Shown: positions 45,535-54,305 of the stretch, in pieces
Layout of the letters: each line of letters opens with the position of its first letter
Numbering within the stretch: position 1 is the first letter of the stretch
Assembly: GCF_000427625.1 (NCBI RefSeq)
Contig: NZ_ATYJ01000014.1
Coordinates: 124,001 to 188,000, forward strand
Source of the DNA: Methylobacter luteus IMV-B-3098
GTDB lineage: Bacteria > Pseudomonadota > Gammaproteobacteria > Methylococcales > Methylomonadaceae
Reading direction: 5' to 3'
DNA length: 64,000 nucleotides
The notes under the pieces: generated by a model
Seen by the model: only the letters and a program-made list of their open reading frames with translations
Database searches by the model: none
What the model was told of the DNA's origin: nothing
Position numbers and translations under genes: made by a program

Positions 45535-45951
45535 ATGAAACGCATCCTCTGTTCGCTGCTTGTCGTCACCCTGCCGTTCGGCAGCGTCCTCGCCGAGGCG
45601 CCGAAGTCGAAAAATGCCAAGGTGACCCTAGTCTACCAGCACGAGTTGCCAAACGTTCCCGGCAAGAGTATCAAGGGCGTGCTCGTCGAATACGGCCCGG
45701 GCGGCTACTCGCCTGGTCATACGCATGCCAAATCCGCCTTCATCTACGCGACCGTGCTTGAGGGAGCGATCCGCAGTCAGGTCAACGATGGACCGGTGAC
45801 GACCTACGAGGCCGGACAGAGCTTCTCCGAGCTGCCCGGCGACCGCCACGGCGTTAGCGCCAATGCCAGCGAGACGAAGCCGGCCAAGCTCCTCGCGGTA
45901 TTCGTGGTGGACACGAACGAGACGGAACTGACGATCCCATTTGGGAACTGA
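45535..45951 (+). CDS. Exported cupin protein
   Basis: 138 residues from ATG 45535 (AAGGAGAG upstream) with a signal peptide (MKRILCSLLVVTLPFGSVLA). Cupin motif 1: YSPGHTHAKSAFIYATVLEG; motif 2: FSELPGDRHGVSANASE. The His residues are likely metal ligands. Function unspecified; commonly found with NmrA and hydrolase genes in cargo of this kind. Confidence 0.85.
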   Translation: MKRILCSLLVVTLPFGSVLAEAPKSKNAKVTLVYQHELPNVPGKSIKGVLVEYGPGGYSPGHTHAKSAFIYATVLEGAIRSQVNDGPVTTYEAGQSFSELPGDRHGVSANASETKPAKLLAVFVVDTNETELTIPFGN

Positions 45952-46077
45952 GGTCTTACCTGGAAAATTCGTAAGTGTTCGCTCTCCTCCCCGGTTTTGC
46001 ATGCTCTCCCTATCCGTTATCTGTGGGCCGCATTGATTGCCCGCATTTATCAGGTCCTGCCGTTGCTCTGATTGGAA

Positions 46078-46296
46078 TGCGATGGCGAGATGCGGCTGAT
46101 CGCATTCATCACCGACGCCGAGCCGTTACGCCGCATCCTGGAGCACATCGGGCAACTCAACCACGCCCTCGCCGACCTCACCGGTCCGCTCCCCGCCGGT
46201 GGCGGAGTCTTCGATTAGGATCAATCCGCCGACCACGATCCGGAACGGGGTGAACCGGCTCCCGGGTTCGAATTCGATCAAACCGTGAGTGGGTAG
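46078..46296 (+). pseudogene. IS91-like transposase C-terminal remnant
   Basis: CDGEMRLIAFITDAEPLRRI, LEHIGQLNHALADLTGPLPA, then TAG, then DHDPERGEPAPGFEFDQTVS: the zinc-ribbon end and tail of IS91-family transposases, with an in-frame stop. The rest (45952..46077 and 46297..46611) shows no gene; its GC-rich bases match the imported cargo. Confidence 0.6.
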
Positions 46297-46611
46297 TCTG
46301 CACGTTTCCGTTACCTGACGCCGACTTGCTTGCCGAGCCCTGCGTAGACTTCCTTGCGCCGGCCCGGCCTCGCAACAACGCCATGTGCCCAGCCTCTAGC
46401 CGCCTCACTTTTCCCTTTCGAAGCTCGAAACAACCACTTGCGCGTTCTCGTGATCGACCCGACTCGTTGACGAGTCCCCACTACGGTCGCATCCTTTTTC
46501 CTCAATGGGCGCCAAGGCCCATTGGTTTTCTTATCCTTAAAAAGTGTGAAATTTATAAATGCCAGGATGGTCAATTTCTAGAAAATCGAGTTTTCTGGCG
46601 GACACTAATTA

Positions 46612-47604
46612 ACCTCAGTTCGGTTTAAGCATTCGAAATAAAAGGCAACCAATCGACATCGCGCAAATTGAGAGCCGGCTTTTTCTCCTGATAGGTATAG
46701 GCCACCAGACAAGCGATGATATTGGACAAATAGTTGCTCAAAGAACGATGCCGCGAGTGTTCAAGATCGCCAATATTCTTGAGTTGATCATTGATCGTTT
46801 CAATGATGCTACGCTTGCGCAGCAAACATTTGTCAAACACATCCATCACTTGCGGCTTCATGTTTTTCTTCAGCGTAGTAATCAGCGTGACATTCTGATG
46901 GGCCAATAAGTCAGTTAACTTCCTGGAAATATAGCCCCGGTCGCCAAACAGCTTTCCCGTCAATGATTTCACCAGATCGGGGACTGGTTTGCGATCATCG
47001 ACATTGCCCGGTGTGATGCAAAATGACAGAATCTCGCCCTGGTCATTGACGATCAGATGCAATTTGAAGCCATAAAACCAGCCGGTCGACGATTTGCCGC
47101 GCCCGGCTTCCTGGGTGAAGGTTTTGTGCCGGGGAATACGGATATTCTCGCACACGCCCAGCGGTGTTGAATCAATAAAGGCAATACCTGCCGAAGCGCC
47201 TCGGCGACTGGCCATAAAGGCGGTGAGCGGCGCCAACAGTTTTGGCATCAGCTCGATAAAGCGATTATAGCTTAGCAGATTAGGAAACTCAGCTCGCCAA
47301 TAGCGCTGCACATGCCTCAGATAAAACCATTTGAAGGTTCGAAAACCGGCTTGATGGTAAGCCACTAAAATCGTGATCATCTCGCTATCACTCATCCGAT
47401 GGAGACGATGGCGTTTCTTCTTACCTTGGGTTAATTGATTTTTTTGCCAGTCCGCTATAAAGGTTTGGCAAAAATCGTCCACATCGCAGAATAAGTGTGT
47501 TAATTTCATAAAGGCAGGTTTTTGTTCGGAGAAAGTTAGCGTCGAAAACTTATTTTCTCTTTTATAACAAGAACCTGCTCCCTTTTTTATCCCGAACTCA
47601 GGTT
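46612..47604 (-). mobile_element. IS982-family element, copy 2
   Basis: 993 bp, terminal repeats ACCTCAGTTCGG and CCGAACTCAGGT. TAATTA flanks both sides (46606..46611 and 47605..47610), a likely target duplication, so this copy inserted on its own. The insertion is at the very 3' end of the DUF1641 gene. Confidence 0.85.
46625..47509 (-). CDS. IS982-family transposase
   Basis: 294 residues, same length and motifs as the copy at 42204..43088: GIAFIDSTPLGVCEN, LTGKLFGDRGYISRKLTDLL, RKRSIIETINDQLKNIGDLE. It differs by scattered substitutions, so the copies are related but not recent duplicates. Confidence 0.92.
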   Translation of the reverse strand: MKLTHLFCDVDDFCQTFIADWQKNQLTQGKKKRHRLHRMSDSEMITILVAYHQAGFRTFKWFYLRHVQRYWRAEFPNLLSYNRFIELMPKLLAPLTAFMASRRGASAGIAFIDSTPLGVCENIRIPRHKTFTQEAGRGKSSTGWFYGFKLHLIVNDQGEILSFCITPGNVDDRKPVPDLVKSLTGKLFGDRGYISRKLTDLLAHQNVTLITTLKKNMKPQVMDVFDKCLLRKRSIIETINDQLKNIGDLEHSRHRSLSNYLSNIIACLVAYTYQEKKPALNLRDVDWLPFISNA

Positions 47605-47606
47605 AA

Positions 47607-48019
47607 TTAGTTGTTTTTCATCTGCCGACCAATAATACGCATGGTACCGATAAAAAAATGTAATGAACGGCGGACATCAGGGTCGTTTAAGGAACTGATT
47701 AATTGAAACAAACCGGGCGGTTTCTCTAATGCTTCTGTTTGAGCATTTGCCATACGAACGGCATTACCGGCTGTCCAGCCCATGGCTAAAATTTCCTCAC
47801 CCACTTTAGTAGTTTTTCCAGCGCCGCCTCATCAAGGAACTCGATATTGTCGGATATTATTGATAATAAATCGATAATGTTATTGAAGCGCCCGGCTTGT
47901 ACTAATGGAGCTGCTTTATCGATCAGATTTTTAATGCCAATGAGGGTTGCCGGGTCACTAAGAGCGGTATCCGCCGCCAGTTTTTCCAGATTTGTATTTA
48001 ACTGCATTTCTTCAGACAT
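47607..48019 (-). pseudogene. DUF1641 protein with a frameshift
   Basis: The first frame reads MSEEMQLNTNLEKLAADTAL, LIGIKNLIDKAAPLVQAGRF, FLDEAALEKLLKW and stops at 47786. The normal continuation, EEILAMGWTAGNAVRMANAQ, and PPGLFQLISSLNDPDVRRSL, is one base out. DUF1641 proteins accompany sulfide:quinone oxidoreductase-like genes, as here. The stop lies at the IS982 border, so the tail may be altered too. Confidence 0.7.
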
Positions 48020-48036
48020 AAGTCATTCCTCTTTAA

Positions 48037-49236
48037 TCAAACGATTCCACGCGCAACTGCCCAATAAATGCCGCGATTAAACGTCTTGCGCATTAATCCT
48101 CCGAGCTTGGTGGGCGGTGCGACCTGGACATCATGTTTATAGTCGTACCAGAGCGGCATACCGGCTTCCAACCCCATTTGAGCGATTGCTTGAACTTTCC
48201 CATCATAAATAGCGGAGGTATAACCGCGACGAATTTCCGAAGCGATATTTTCCACTACGACAGGCGACTGGTTATGACAAGTGCCGCCTGCTTTGCTAAC
48301 CGGCAAATCAACGGTATCTCCCATCACATAGACATTATCAGTACCGTACATTTTCAAAGTTTCAAAGTCGGTAGGTAACCAGCCTTCATTATTTTGCGCT
48401 TGCGACTTCCCTGAATTAATTACGGCATCTACCGCGCGAATAGGCGGAGTGGCCATTAAAATATCAAATTCCTGCGAGTTGCCTTCTTCCGAATAAGCAA
48501 TTTTTGCTTCGGGATCAACCTTATTCAACGTGAAGCTACGTTGATATTTAATATTTCTACTATCAAAAATGCTCGGCAATACATCGCAGGTCGGTTTCTG
48601 TAAAAATAAACAATTCCGCAATAATTGAGAGACGGTGGGATAGCTATAAATAATCTCTATGCGGTCCCGCACACCCCGTTTACGCAAATATTCATCAAGC
48701 ATTAAAGTTGTTTCGATAGGGGCAATGCCGCATTGATGAGGTACATTGGGGGTTTTAGGGAAATTAACCGTAATGAATATTCGTCCCTCCTGGATGGTAT
48801 GTAATTTATGAGCGAGTTGCTGCGCCGCTTTAGTTTGGTAAAAATGATCTCCCGCCTCTTTTAGGCCTTCAATGCGTTCTGGTGCGGGAATACAGCCCGT
48901 AGAAATAACCAGATACTCATAATCGTAGCGTTTGCCGCTTTCACAGCGGACACGATTTTGCTCAAACTCGAAACCTTCTACGGCATCGACGTGAAAAATG
49001 ATTTCCGGACGTAATAATGAACGTTGTTTACGCACCAGTTCATGAGGATGATAGGCATTAAAAGCCACATACATATTGGCTGGTTTGTAAATATGGTCGG
49101 GAGAATTTGAGAGCATCATAATCTCAATTTCGCCATTTAGAATTTCTGGATAAAATTTAGCGACTAAATTATTGGCGGTCATGGTGCCGCCGATCCCGCC
49201 GCCAACGACGATAATACGTTTGGTTGTGTTAGTCAT
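48037..49236 (-). CDS. Sulfide:quinone oxidoreductase-like flavoprotein
   Basis: 399 residues with an FAD Rossmann motif (RIIVVGGGIGGTMTANNLVA), a second motif region (YDYEYLVISTGCIPAPERIE) and FAD-binding YGTDNVYVMGDTVDLPVSKA. Cys in VPHQCGIAPIETTL and in GGTCHNQSPVVVEN fit the paired redox cysteines of SQR-type enzymes, which oxidise sulfide and pass electrons to quinone at the membrane. It is flanked by a ferredoxin-like gene, DUF4242, rhodanese and DUF1641 genes, supporting a sulfur role. Confidence 0.85.
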   Translation of the reverse strand: MTNTTKRIIVVGGGIGGTMTANNLVAKFYPEILNGEIEIMMLSNSPDHIYKPANMYVAFNAYHPHELVRKQRSLLRPEIIFHVDAVEGFEFEQNRVRCESGKRYDYEYLVISTGCIPAPERIEGLKEAGDHFYQTKAAQQLAHKLHTIQEGRIFITVNFPKTPNVPHQCGIAPIETTLMLDEYLRKRGVRDRIEIIYSYPTVSQLLRNCLFLQKPTCDVLPSIFDSRNIKYQRSFTLNKVDPEAKIAYSEEGNSQEFDILMATPPIRAVDAVINSGKSQAQNNEGWLPTDFETLKMYGTDNVYVMGDTVDLPVSKAGGTCHNQSPVVVENIASEIRRGYTSAIYDGKVQAIAQMGLEAGMPLWYDYKHDVQVAPPTKLGGLMRKTFNRGIYWAVARGIV

Positions 49237-49269
49237 AATGACTCCTTTAAGAAGACTGGTTTTAATTAA

Positions 49270-49449
49270 TCAGCCGATAGCTTTAAGCGCACCAGAAGGG
49301 CATTGATTGATAACTTTAACGATTTCATCGTAAGCCGCTTTATCAGGCTCGATAACGAATTGTCCGTTTACAATTTTAAATACCTCGGGCCGTGATTTAA
49401 CGCAGTTGCCAGAGTGAGAGCATTTTTGTTTATCCCATTGTATTTTCAT
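49270..49449 (-). CDS. Small (4Fe-4S)-binding protein
   Basis: 59 residues: MKIQWDKQKCSHSGNCVKSR, then PEVFKIVNGQFVI and VINQCPSGALKAIG. The spacing C-x5-C ... C-P-x-G-A-L matches the divergent single-cluster ferredoxins of the Fer4_19 type. It lies between the SQR-like and DUF4242 genes and probably serves as an electron carrier or sensor for the operon. Confidence 0.8.
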   Translation of the reverse strand: MKIQWDKQKCSHSGNCVKSRPEVFKIVNGQFVIEPDKAAYDEIVKVINQCPSGALKAIG

Positions 49450-49460
49450 GGTGTTTAACC

Positions 49461-49739
49461 TCAGCTATATTCAGCTGCCGTTGGATTGATCATGGTTTTT
49501 ACTTCGGCAATAGAATTTGCTGGAAATCCGCCACGTTCCGCATGTGTTTTAATGCTCTGTTTATCGGGCGCAATGTAAATGCAATAAACTTTATCGTCTG
49601 TCACATAACTTTCCACCCATTGAATTTGCGGCCCCATATCGTTCAAAATACAACAGGATTTTTGTGATATTTGCTGTAGCTCTGCCGAGGTTAATTGGCC
49701 AGCATTCGGGATTTCTCGTTCAATAATATATTTAGGCAT
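49461..49739 (-). CDS. DUF4242 protein (SCO4226-like)
   Basis: 92 residues: MPKYIIEREIPNAGQLTSAE, WVESYVTDDKVYCIYIAPDK, IKTHAERGGFPANSIAEVKT. This is the ferredoxin-like DUF4242 fold; one relative is described as nickel-binding. A TetR-type operator lies 20 bp upstream of its start, so this may be the first gene of the operon running through the ferredoxin and SQR genes. Confidence 0.85.
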   Translation of the reverse strand: MPKYIIEREIPNAGQLTSAELQQISQKSCCILNDMGPQIQWVESYVTDDKVYCIYIAPDKQSIKTHAERGGFPANSIAEVKTMINPTAAEYS

Positions 49740-49759
49740 ATTGCCTCCTATTCTGTTAT

Positions 49760-49771
49760 ACGACCAGTCGT
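49760..49771 (-). promoter_or_regulatory. TetR operator copy, upstream of DUF4242
   Basis: ACGACCAGTCGT, a near copy of the sites at 50281 and 50968, with flanking TAT. It lies between the rhodanese and DUF4242 genes. Confidence 0.6.
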
Positions 49772-49862
49772 CTCTGATTGGCTGTTAAAAAAACGATATA
49801 GGCCGTCATGGCCATATCGCTAAAATTTTGTTGGTTAAACAGTCTTTTTAAATGATTAGTTA

Positions 49863-50258
49863 TTAAGTCCGTGACGGAATTTTCACGGCTAATTCAGCCG
49901 CTTTCCAGGCGTTGATGCCGCCATTAATATTCTTAATATTTTTAAAGCCCATTTGCTGCATTACGGCCGCGGCCATTGCCGAGCGTCCCGAACTGGCGCA
50001 GAGTAATAGCCATTTTTTATCGCGATCCATCAGTTCTTCGCGACGGCCCGCATATTGACGATCCGCCGCTGCTTCCAGTATTCCACGCGGAATATTTAAC
50101 GCCCCCTCAATAGTACCCGACATAAATTCAGCTGGTTCTCGCACATCCAGTACCTGATAGCCTTCATCCAATAGAGATTCAACATTCAGTACCTCTATTT
50201 CGTGGATTTGCGACTTTGCTTGGTTAACAAAATCCATTAAGGTTTTTTCTTCGCTCAT
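49863..50258 (-). CDS. Rhodanese-like sulfurtransferase
   Basis: 131 residues. Single rhodanese domain with VLDVREPAEFMSGTIEGALN and the active-site loop WLLLCASSGRSAMAAAVMQQ, in which Cys is the nucleophile. It moves sulfane sulfur, fitting sulfide oxidation. The operator at 50281 is 23 bp upstream of the start. Confidence 0.9.
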   Translation of the reverse strand: MSEEKTLMDFVNQAKSQIHEIEVLNVESLLDEGYQVLDVREPAEFMSGTIEGALNIPRGILEAAADRQYAGRREELMDRDKKWLLLCASSGRSAMAAAVMQQMGFKNIKNINGGINAWKAAELAVKIPSRT

Positions 50259-50280
50259 ATCAAAATCCCATGATTAATAT

Positions 50281-50292
50281 ATGACCGGTCGT
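50281..50292 (-). promoter_or_regulatory. TetR operator copy, upstream of rhodanese
   Basis: ATGACCGGTCGT in an AT-rich context (TAATAT on the left, CTTATT on the right). Same core as at 50968 in the opposite direction. Confidence 0.65.
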
Positions 50293-50364
50293 CTTATTGG
50301 TGGGCACAAAAAAAGCCCCCAAACAACCGGCAGTCGTCTCGCCGTGTGCCTAATCTAAAATCGA

Positions 50365-50952
50365 CTAGGCAACAAAATAATCATTCAGTAACGTATCGCA
50401 AAACTCCTGCAAAGGTTGCACGGACTGTTCGATTTTCATTCGCAACAACGCCCCTTGCCAATTATTTATCAGTAAATTGGCCATGGTTTCGGCGCTTTTA
50501 TCATTACGTACCGTGCCTTCTTTTTGTGCTTGCAGTAATGCTTTATATTGCAGCAATTTGTAGCGTTCAACAGCAGATTTTAGCGCCCGGTTGCACAACT
50601 CGCTGGTATCGCCAATTTCACCCATCAGGTTACCCAATAAACATCCGCCTTTGTATCCGTTCTTTTCCACTTCAACAATAAGTTCGGCATAGTAATTTTT
50701 TAAAGCCGTGAGCGGATCGACTTGTGAGTGTTGTAGGTGCTTCGTTAATAGCTCTATAAACGGTTCAATATAGTGGTTAATGCTTTGAGCGGCAAACTCT
50801 TCCTTGCTATCAAAGTAGCTATAAAATGACCCCTTGGGCACCTGCACGGCATTTACAATTTCGTTAATACCGGTTGCATGATAGCCTTGGTTCATCAGTA
50901 GATAAACACCTTGGTCTAGTAATTTTGTGCGTTTAGATAGCTTGTTGTTCAT
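50365..50952 (-). CDS. TetR-family regulator with conserved Cys (NemR/AcuR-like)
   Basis: 195 residues from ATG 50952. Helix-turn-helix GYHATGINEIVNAVQVPKGS, FYSYFDSKEEFAAQSINHYI; ligand domain with YKGGCLLGNLMGEIGDTSEL, where the Cys sits as in thiol-sensing TetR proteins. Its own promoter carries the operator at 50968. The same site before two sulfur genes makes it the local repressor, perhaps sensing sulfide or persulfide; the ligand is inference. Confidence 0.85.
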   Translation of the reverse strand: MNNKLSKRTKLLDQGVYLLMNQGYHATGINEIVNAVQVPKGSFYSYFDSKEEFAAQSINHYIEPFIELLTKHLQHSQVDPLTALKNYYAELIVEVEKNGYKGGCLLGNLMGEIGDTSELCNRALKSAVERYKLLQYKALLQAQKEGTVRNDKSAETMANLLINNWQGALLRMKIEQSVQPLQEFCDTLLNDYFVA

Positions 50953-50967
50953 ACGGTATAAAAATAT

Positions 50968-50979
50968 ACGACCGGTCAT
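50968..50979 (-). promoter_or_regulatory. TetR operator at the tetR promoter
   Basis: ACGACCGGTCAT within TATAC...TATAT, 15 bp upstream of the tetR start. Third member of the operator set, pointing to autoregulation. Confidence 0.65.
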
Positions 50980-51044
50980 ATATTTTGTCAATAATTTTTT
51001 CACACTAGAGAGCATGCGAAACCGGAGAAGACAGTCAGCGCCGA

Positions 51045-51343
51045 TGTCACTTTTCAAAGTCGCTGTCAGCAGGAATCGGCCAGAGCCCGCATATCACCTT
51101 GATGGGCGCAAATCAAAATGTCATAGTCGATGTCAGTAGCATTCAAACCCGATGTCAGCACGTTGCAAATCGTCGAGGTTGACGTCAGCATGTCGCAAAA
51201 ATGGGTAAACCTAGTCGTGTGTTCAGGATCTACTCAGCAGAATAGATGCCAGTAACCAACAGTTGTGGAACTTGCTCCACGCCCTTGATTTTCTGCTGAC
51301 ATCGATTTTGACAATCCGCTGACGCCGACTTTGAAAAATGACA
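51045..51343. repeat. Mini element with Tn402-like ends
   Basis: The left end starts TGTCACTTTTCAAAGTCG and the right end, read on the minus strand, starts TGTCATTTTTCAAAGTCG. Both carry further GATGTCAGC / TTGCAAA repeats inside, the multi-repeat layout of TniA-type ends. No gene in its 299 bp. A third end of the same type is at 62961. Confidence 0.55.
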
Positions 51344-51860
51344 ATTGGGATCTGGTGCGCCAGCAGTACGACCAGATGATCAAATACGCCACAGCGCTGC
51401 GCCTGGGGACGGCGGAGACGGAAGCTATCCTGCGGCGTTTCACCAGGAACAACGTCCAGCACCCGACCTACAAGGCTTTGGCCGAGCTCGGCAAGGCCAT
51501 CAAGACCATTTTTCTGCGCCGGTACCTGCACTCCGAGGAACTGCACCGCGAAATCCACGAAAGACTGAACGTGGTGGAGCAATGGAATGGGGCTACCGAC
51601 TTCGTGTTCTTCGCCCGTCGCGGCGAGATGCCAGCAACCGCCAGGAAAACCAAGAGATCAGCATGCTCGCGCTACATCTGGTGCAAAATTGCATGATCTA
51701 TATCAATACGTTCATGATCCAGAAAGTGCTGGCACAACCGCATTGGCACGGGAAGCTGACGGCTCGTGACTATGCAGCGTTGACCCCATTGATTTGGGAG
51801 CACGTGAACCCGTATGGGCGGTTCGATCTTGACATGAACGCGCGGCTGGCATTGCTGTGA
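51344..51860 (+). pseudogene. Tn3-family transposase TnpA, C-terminal remnant
   Basis: [40 protein letters not shown], then near 51630 a shift to [40 protein letters not shown]. This is the last 170 residues of a Tn3-family transposase. The left side is cut by the mini element ending at 51343, so the catalytic core is gone. Confidence 0.8.
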
Positions 51861-51862
51861 TC

Positions 51863-51900
51863 AAAATGGCGGCTGGTAACACGAGTGTTGGATCTACCCC
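51863..51900. repeat. Candidate Tn3-type terminal repeat next to the tnpA remnant
   Basis: On the minus strand it starts GGGGTAGATCCAACACTCGT and continues into GTTACCAGCC; nearly the same 38 bp is at 62378..62415, also behind a tnpA end. Conservation past the stop codons suggests a terminal repeat. Confidence 0.45.
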
Positions 51901-52077
51901 AATAAATGCAACTGAGCTTGCATTTATCCGCGTGAGCTCGCAATCGATTCTCTCGGGCTCATTCTAATTGCAAATGAAATTCGGGCTTCAGCTCAATCCA
52001 TCATTGACGCGAAGCAGTATACTGACAGTCGATCAAACCATTAAATAGCCTGTCCCGTTTAGCCTGAGGTTTCTATC

Positions 52078-52293
52078 CTATCCGGCGCAACAAGAGTTAT
52101 GTTGCTGGATGGGTGGACATTTAACCGAACCGTAAGAGCAAAACACGCAGCAATCCCCTGGCTTTGGTTTGAGCAGTGTTCCGCAGGACCTGCATTCATA
52201 GAAAAACTGGCAGGCATCGGTCGGCATGGTTTCCGTTTCGGTATGTCCGCAGTGTGGGCAGGTGATCTTCGATTCGAGAATGATGGTGTTCAT
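52078..52293 (-). CDS. GDCCVxC-type small zinc-ribbon protein
   Basis: 71 residues: ITCPHCGHTETETMPTDACQ, FFYECRSCGTLLKPKPGDCC, VFCSYGSVKCPPIQ. The family is named for its GDCCVxC motif and is common beside merT/merP. Several CxxC pairs suggest metal binding, perhaps mercury. It is the last gene of the minus-strand mer operon, 5 bp after merP. Confidence 0.85.
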   Translation of the reverse strand: MNTIILESKITCPHCGHTETETMPTDACQFFYECRSCGTLLKPKPGDCCVFCSYGSVKCPPIQQHNSCCAG

Positions 52294-52298
52294 TTATT

Positions 52299-52580
52299 TT
52301 ACTTCTTGATAGAGGACGGATAACCGGCGGCCTTGGTCGCTTCCGTCAGCTTGTCCGCTGTGGTCAGTGCATCGTCGAATTGTACCGTGGCAGATTTACT
52401 GGCGTAATCGATCGAAACCTGTTGCACACCGGAAACATGTTCAAGCACTTTCTTGACCGTAATCGGGCAGACGGCGCAAGTCATGTTTTGTACATTGAGC
52501 GTGACCTCGCGTGATGCAGCCAGTGCCGATCCGAATGTAACGGCAAACGTCAAAATAGACATAAGAGATCTAGTTGCCAT
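52299..52580 (-). CDS. merP: Periplasmic mercury-binding protein MerP
   Basis: 93 residues from ATG 52580 with a signal peptide (MATRSLMSILTFAVTFGSAL). Heavy-metal-associated domain with LNVQNMTCAVCPITVKKVLE, the two Cys binding Hg(II), and DYASKSATVQFDDALTTADK. It hands mercury to MerT. Confidence 0.92.
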   Translation of the reverse strand: MATRSLMSILTFAVTFGSALAASREVTLNVQNMTCAVCPITVKKVLEHVSGVQQVSIDYASKSATVQFDDALTTADKLTEATKAAGYPSSIKK

Positions 52581-52590
52581 CGGTTTTTCC

Positions 52591-52929
52591 TCAATAGAAC
52601 AGTGGGGCAAACCATGGAAATGCCAACAAACCCAATAAAGGAAGGGTCACGCCCCAAAAAATGAAGCGTTGCTTGCGGATCACTTCATCATCGGCGCAGG
52701 GTTTGCCGGATTCACAGGTTTGAGGTGTCAAATAGAGCTTACGAAACGTCAGGCCGATAAAAAGCAATGCCAAGCCCATGAACACCGGGCGCACCGACTC
52801 GAAGGCTGTCAGCGTTGCTACCCAAGCCCCGCCAATGCCAAGGCTCAGCAATACCAAAGGAGCAACACAACATAAGCTAGCGCCTATCCCGGCCAGAACG
52901 CTCGCAATCAGGGTTTGTTTAGAGTTCAT
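52591..52929 (-). CDS. merT: Mercuric transporter MerT
   Basis: 112 residues from ATG 52929, three membrane helices. The vicinal Cys pair in the first helix is [18 protein letters not shown]; a second pair (CESGKPC) is in the cytoplasmic loop. It imports Hg(II) from MerP. First gene of the operon; the usual next gene merA is missing from the window. Confidence 0.92.
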   Translation of the reverse strand: MNSKQTLIASVLAGIGASLCCVAPLVLLSLGIGGAWVATLTAFESVRPVFMGLALLFIGLTFRKLYLTPQTCESGKPCADDEVIRKQRFIFWGVTLPLLGLLAFPWFAPLFY

Positions 52930-52959
52930 GATGAATACCTCTTTTCTAGCGATTCCTGT

Positions 52960-52991
52960 AGTATAGGGACCGTACCTATGTACGGAGTCAA
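52960..52991 (-). promoter_or_regulatory. mer operator/promoter
   Basis: On the minus strand TTGACT at 52991 is followed by the dyad CCGTACATAGGTACGG (52970..52985) and a -10 CTATAC with 19-bp spacing (TATACT at 20). The overlong spacer with a dyad inside is the MerR-activated promoter type. It serves merT leftward and overlaps the merR promoter. Confidence 0.8.
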
Positions 52992-52995
52992 GCCC

Positions 52996-53403
52996 ATGAC
53001 ACAAAAAAGCTTTACGATTGGCGCACTGGCAAAACAAGCCGGCGTGAATGTCGAAACGATCCGTTTTTATCAACGACGCGGGTTGCTGGTGGAGCCTGTC
53101 AAACCACTCAAAGGCATCCGGCATTACGCCGAACAAGACGTGCAGCGAGTACGATTTATTAAGGAAGGCCAGAAGCTGGGCTTTTCGCTCGACGAGATTG
53201 CAGAATTATTGAGTCTTGAGGAAGGGCGACATTGCCAGGAAGCCAGAGAAATTGCACTAAAGAAACTTGTTTTGATCCGCGAACGCATTGAAGGCTTACG
53301 CACGATGGAGACAGCCCTGTCCAACTTGGTGGCGAGCTGTGCTAGCAACACCGATTCAGTATCATGCCCGCTTATCCAGAGCTTGTTGAAAACATCGGCG
53401 TAA
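52996..53403 (+). CDS. merR: Mercury-responsive regulator MerR
   Basis: 135 residues from ATG 52996; an earlier ATG at 52978 lies in the operator. Helix-turn-helix [20 protein letters not shown]; Cys ligands in [14 protein letters not shown], and in [20 protein letters not shown], the three-Cys mercury site. It bends the operator DNA and turns on merTP when Hg(II) binds. Confidence 0.92.
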   Translation: MTQKSFTIGALAKQAGVNVETIRFYQRRGLLVEPVKPLKGIRHYAEQDVQRVRFIKEGQKLGFSLDEIAELLSLEEGRHCQEAREIALKKLVLIRERIEGLRTMETALSNLVASCASNTDSVSCPLIQSLLKTSA

Positions 53404-53566
53404 GGCGTTGCCGTTCCATTGGCCATCAACGCCGATCTGAGACAAAACGGTAGGCCGGTAGCAATGAGCTGATTGTTACCAATGTAACATGGGTATAATC
53501 CAAATAGACACTTATTTGATTTTACTGAATAACTATAAGCATCGAAATCCAAATGGAATAGAAGAA

Positions 53567-54211
53567 ATGATTAAAATTTGGGGCCGCCGCAATGCCTATA
53601 ATGTTCAAAAGGTTTTATGGACTTTGGGCGAACTGAAAATTTCTCACCAACATATTGATGCCGGAGGCAGCACTGGTGGACTCGATCATCCTAAATTTAT
53701 CGAAATGAATCCCAATGGCCGTATTCCTGTGCTTTTAGATAGCGATGTCACCATATGGGAATCCAACAGCATAGTAAGGTATTTATGCGCAACATACAGC
53801 GCTGGATCTTTGTGGGCAGAAGCGCCTGCCGAACGCTCCCTTGCTGAGCGTTGGATGGATTGGGAGTTGGCCTCACTGCAACCAGTCTTTCTAGACTTGT
53901 TTTGGGGGTATTACCGCACACCAGAACCGCTAAGAAATCAGGATGCAATACAAAAAGCCAGTCAACGTTGCGAATACTTGTTTTCTATCCTAGACAATCA
54001 TCTAGGCCTCCACGCTTTTATAGCTGGTGATAGGTTTTCAATGGGTGATATTCCGGTTGCAACTTGTTTATACCGTTACTTTGAAATGGGGCTTGTGACT
54101 CCCGCAGTACCAAATATACGTCGCTGGTACAACGATTTAGCGCAACGCAAAGCTTACCGTACACATATTATGACGTCATTTGATGAATTATTTGGTCGGC
54201 AATCATTTTGA
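53567..54211 (+). CDS. Glutathione S-transferase
   Basis: 214 residues from ATG 53567. Thioredoxin-like half: MIKIWGRRNAYNVQKVLWTL, NPNGRIPVLLDSDVTIWESN, SIVRYLCATY (the glutathione-contact ES motif is WESNSI). C-terminal helical half with AGDRFSMGDIPVATCLYRYF. It lies between merR and the Tn3-type end, so it is probably transposon cargo; substrate unknown. Confidence 0.9.
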   Translation: MIKIWGRRNAYNVQKVLWTLGELKISHQHIDAGGSTGGLDHPKFIEMNPNGRIPVLLDSDVTIWESNSIVRYLCATYSAGSLWAEAPAERSLAERWMDWELASLQPVFLDLFWGYYRTPEPLRNQDAIQKASQRCEYLFSILDNHLGLHAFIAGDRFSMGDIPVATCLYRYFEMGLVTPAVPNIRRWYNDLAQRKAYRTHIMTSFDELFGRQSF

Positions 54212-54305
54212 AGATAGGCCAGGGCTTGGGCGAAGATCACTATACTAAAGAAGGTGCGGTTGGTTCGAACTAATCAATTCCGATCAATTTGGCTCAAGCG
54301 CGTGG

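Noticed and set aside
42107-47604. Functional composite transposon
   Set aside because: The outer flanks do not share a target duplication, copy 2 has its own, and the two IS copies are not identical.
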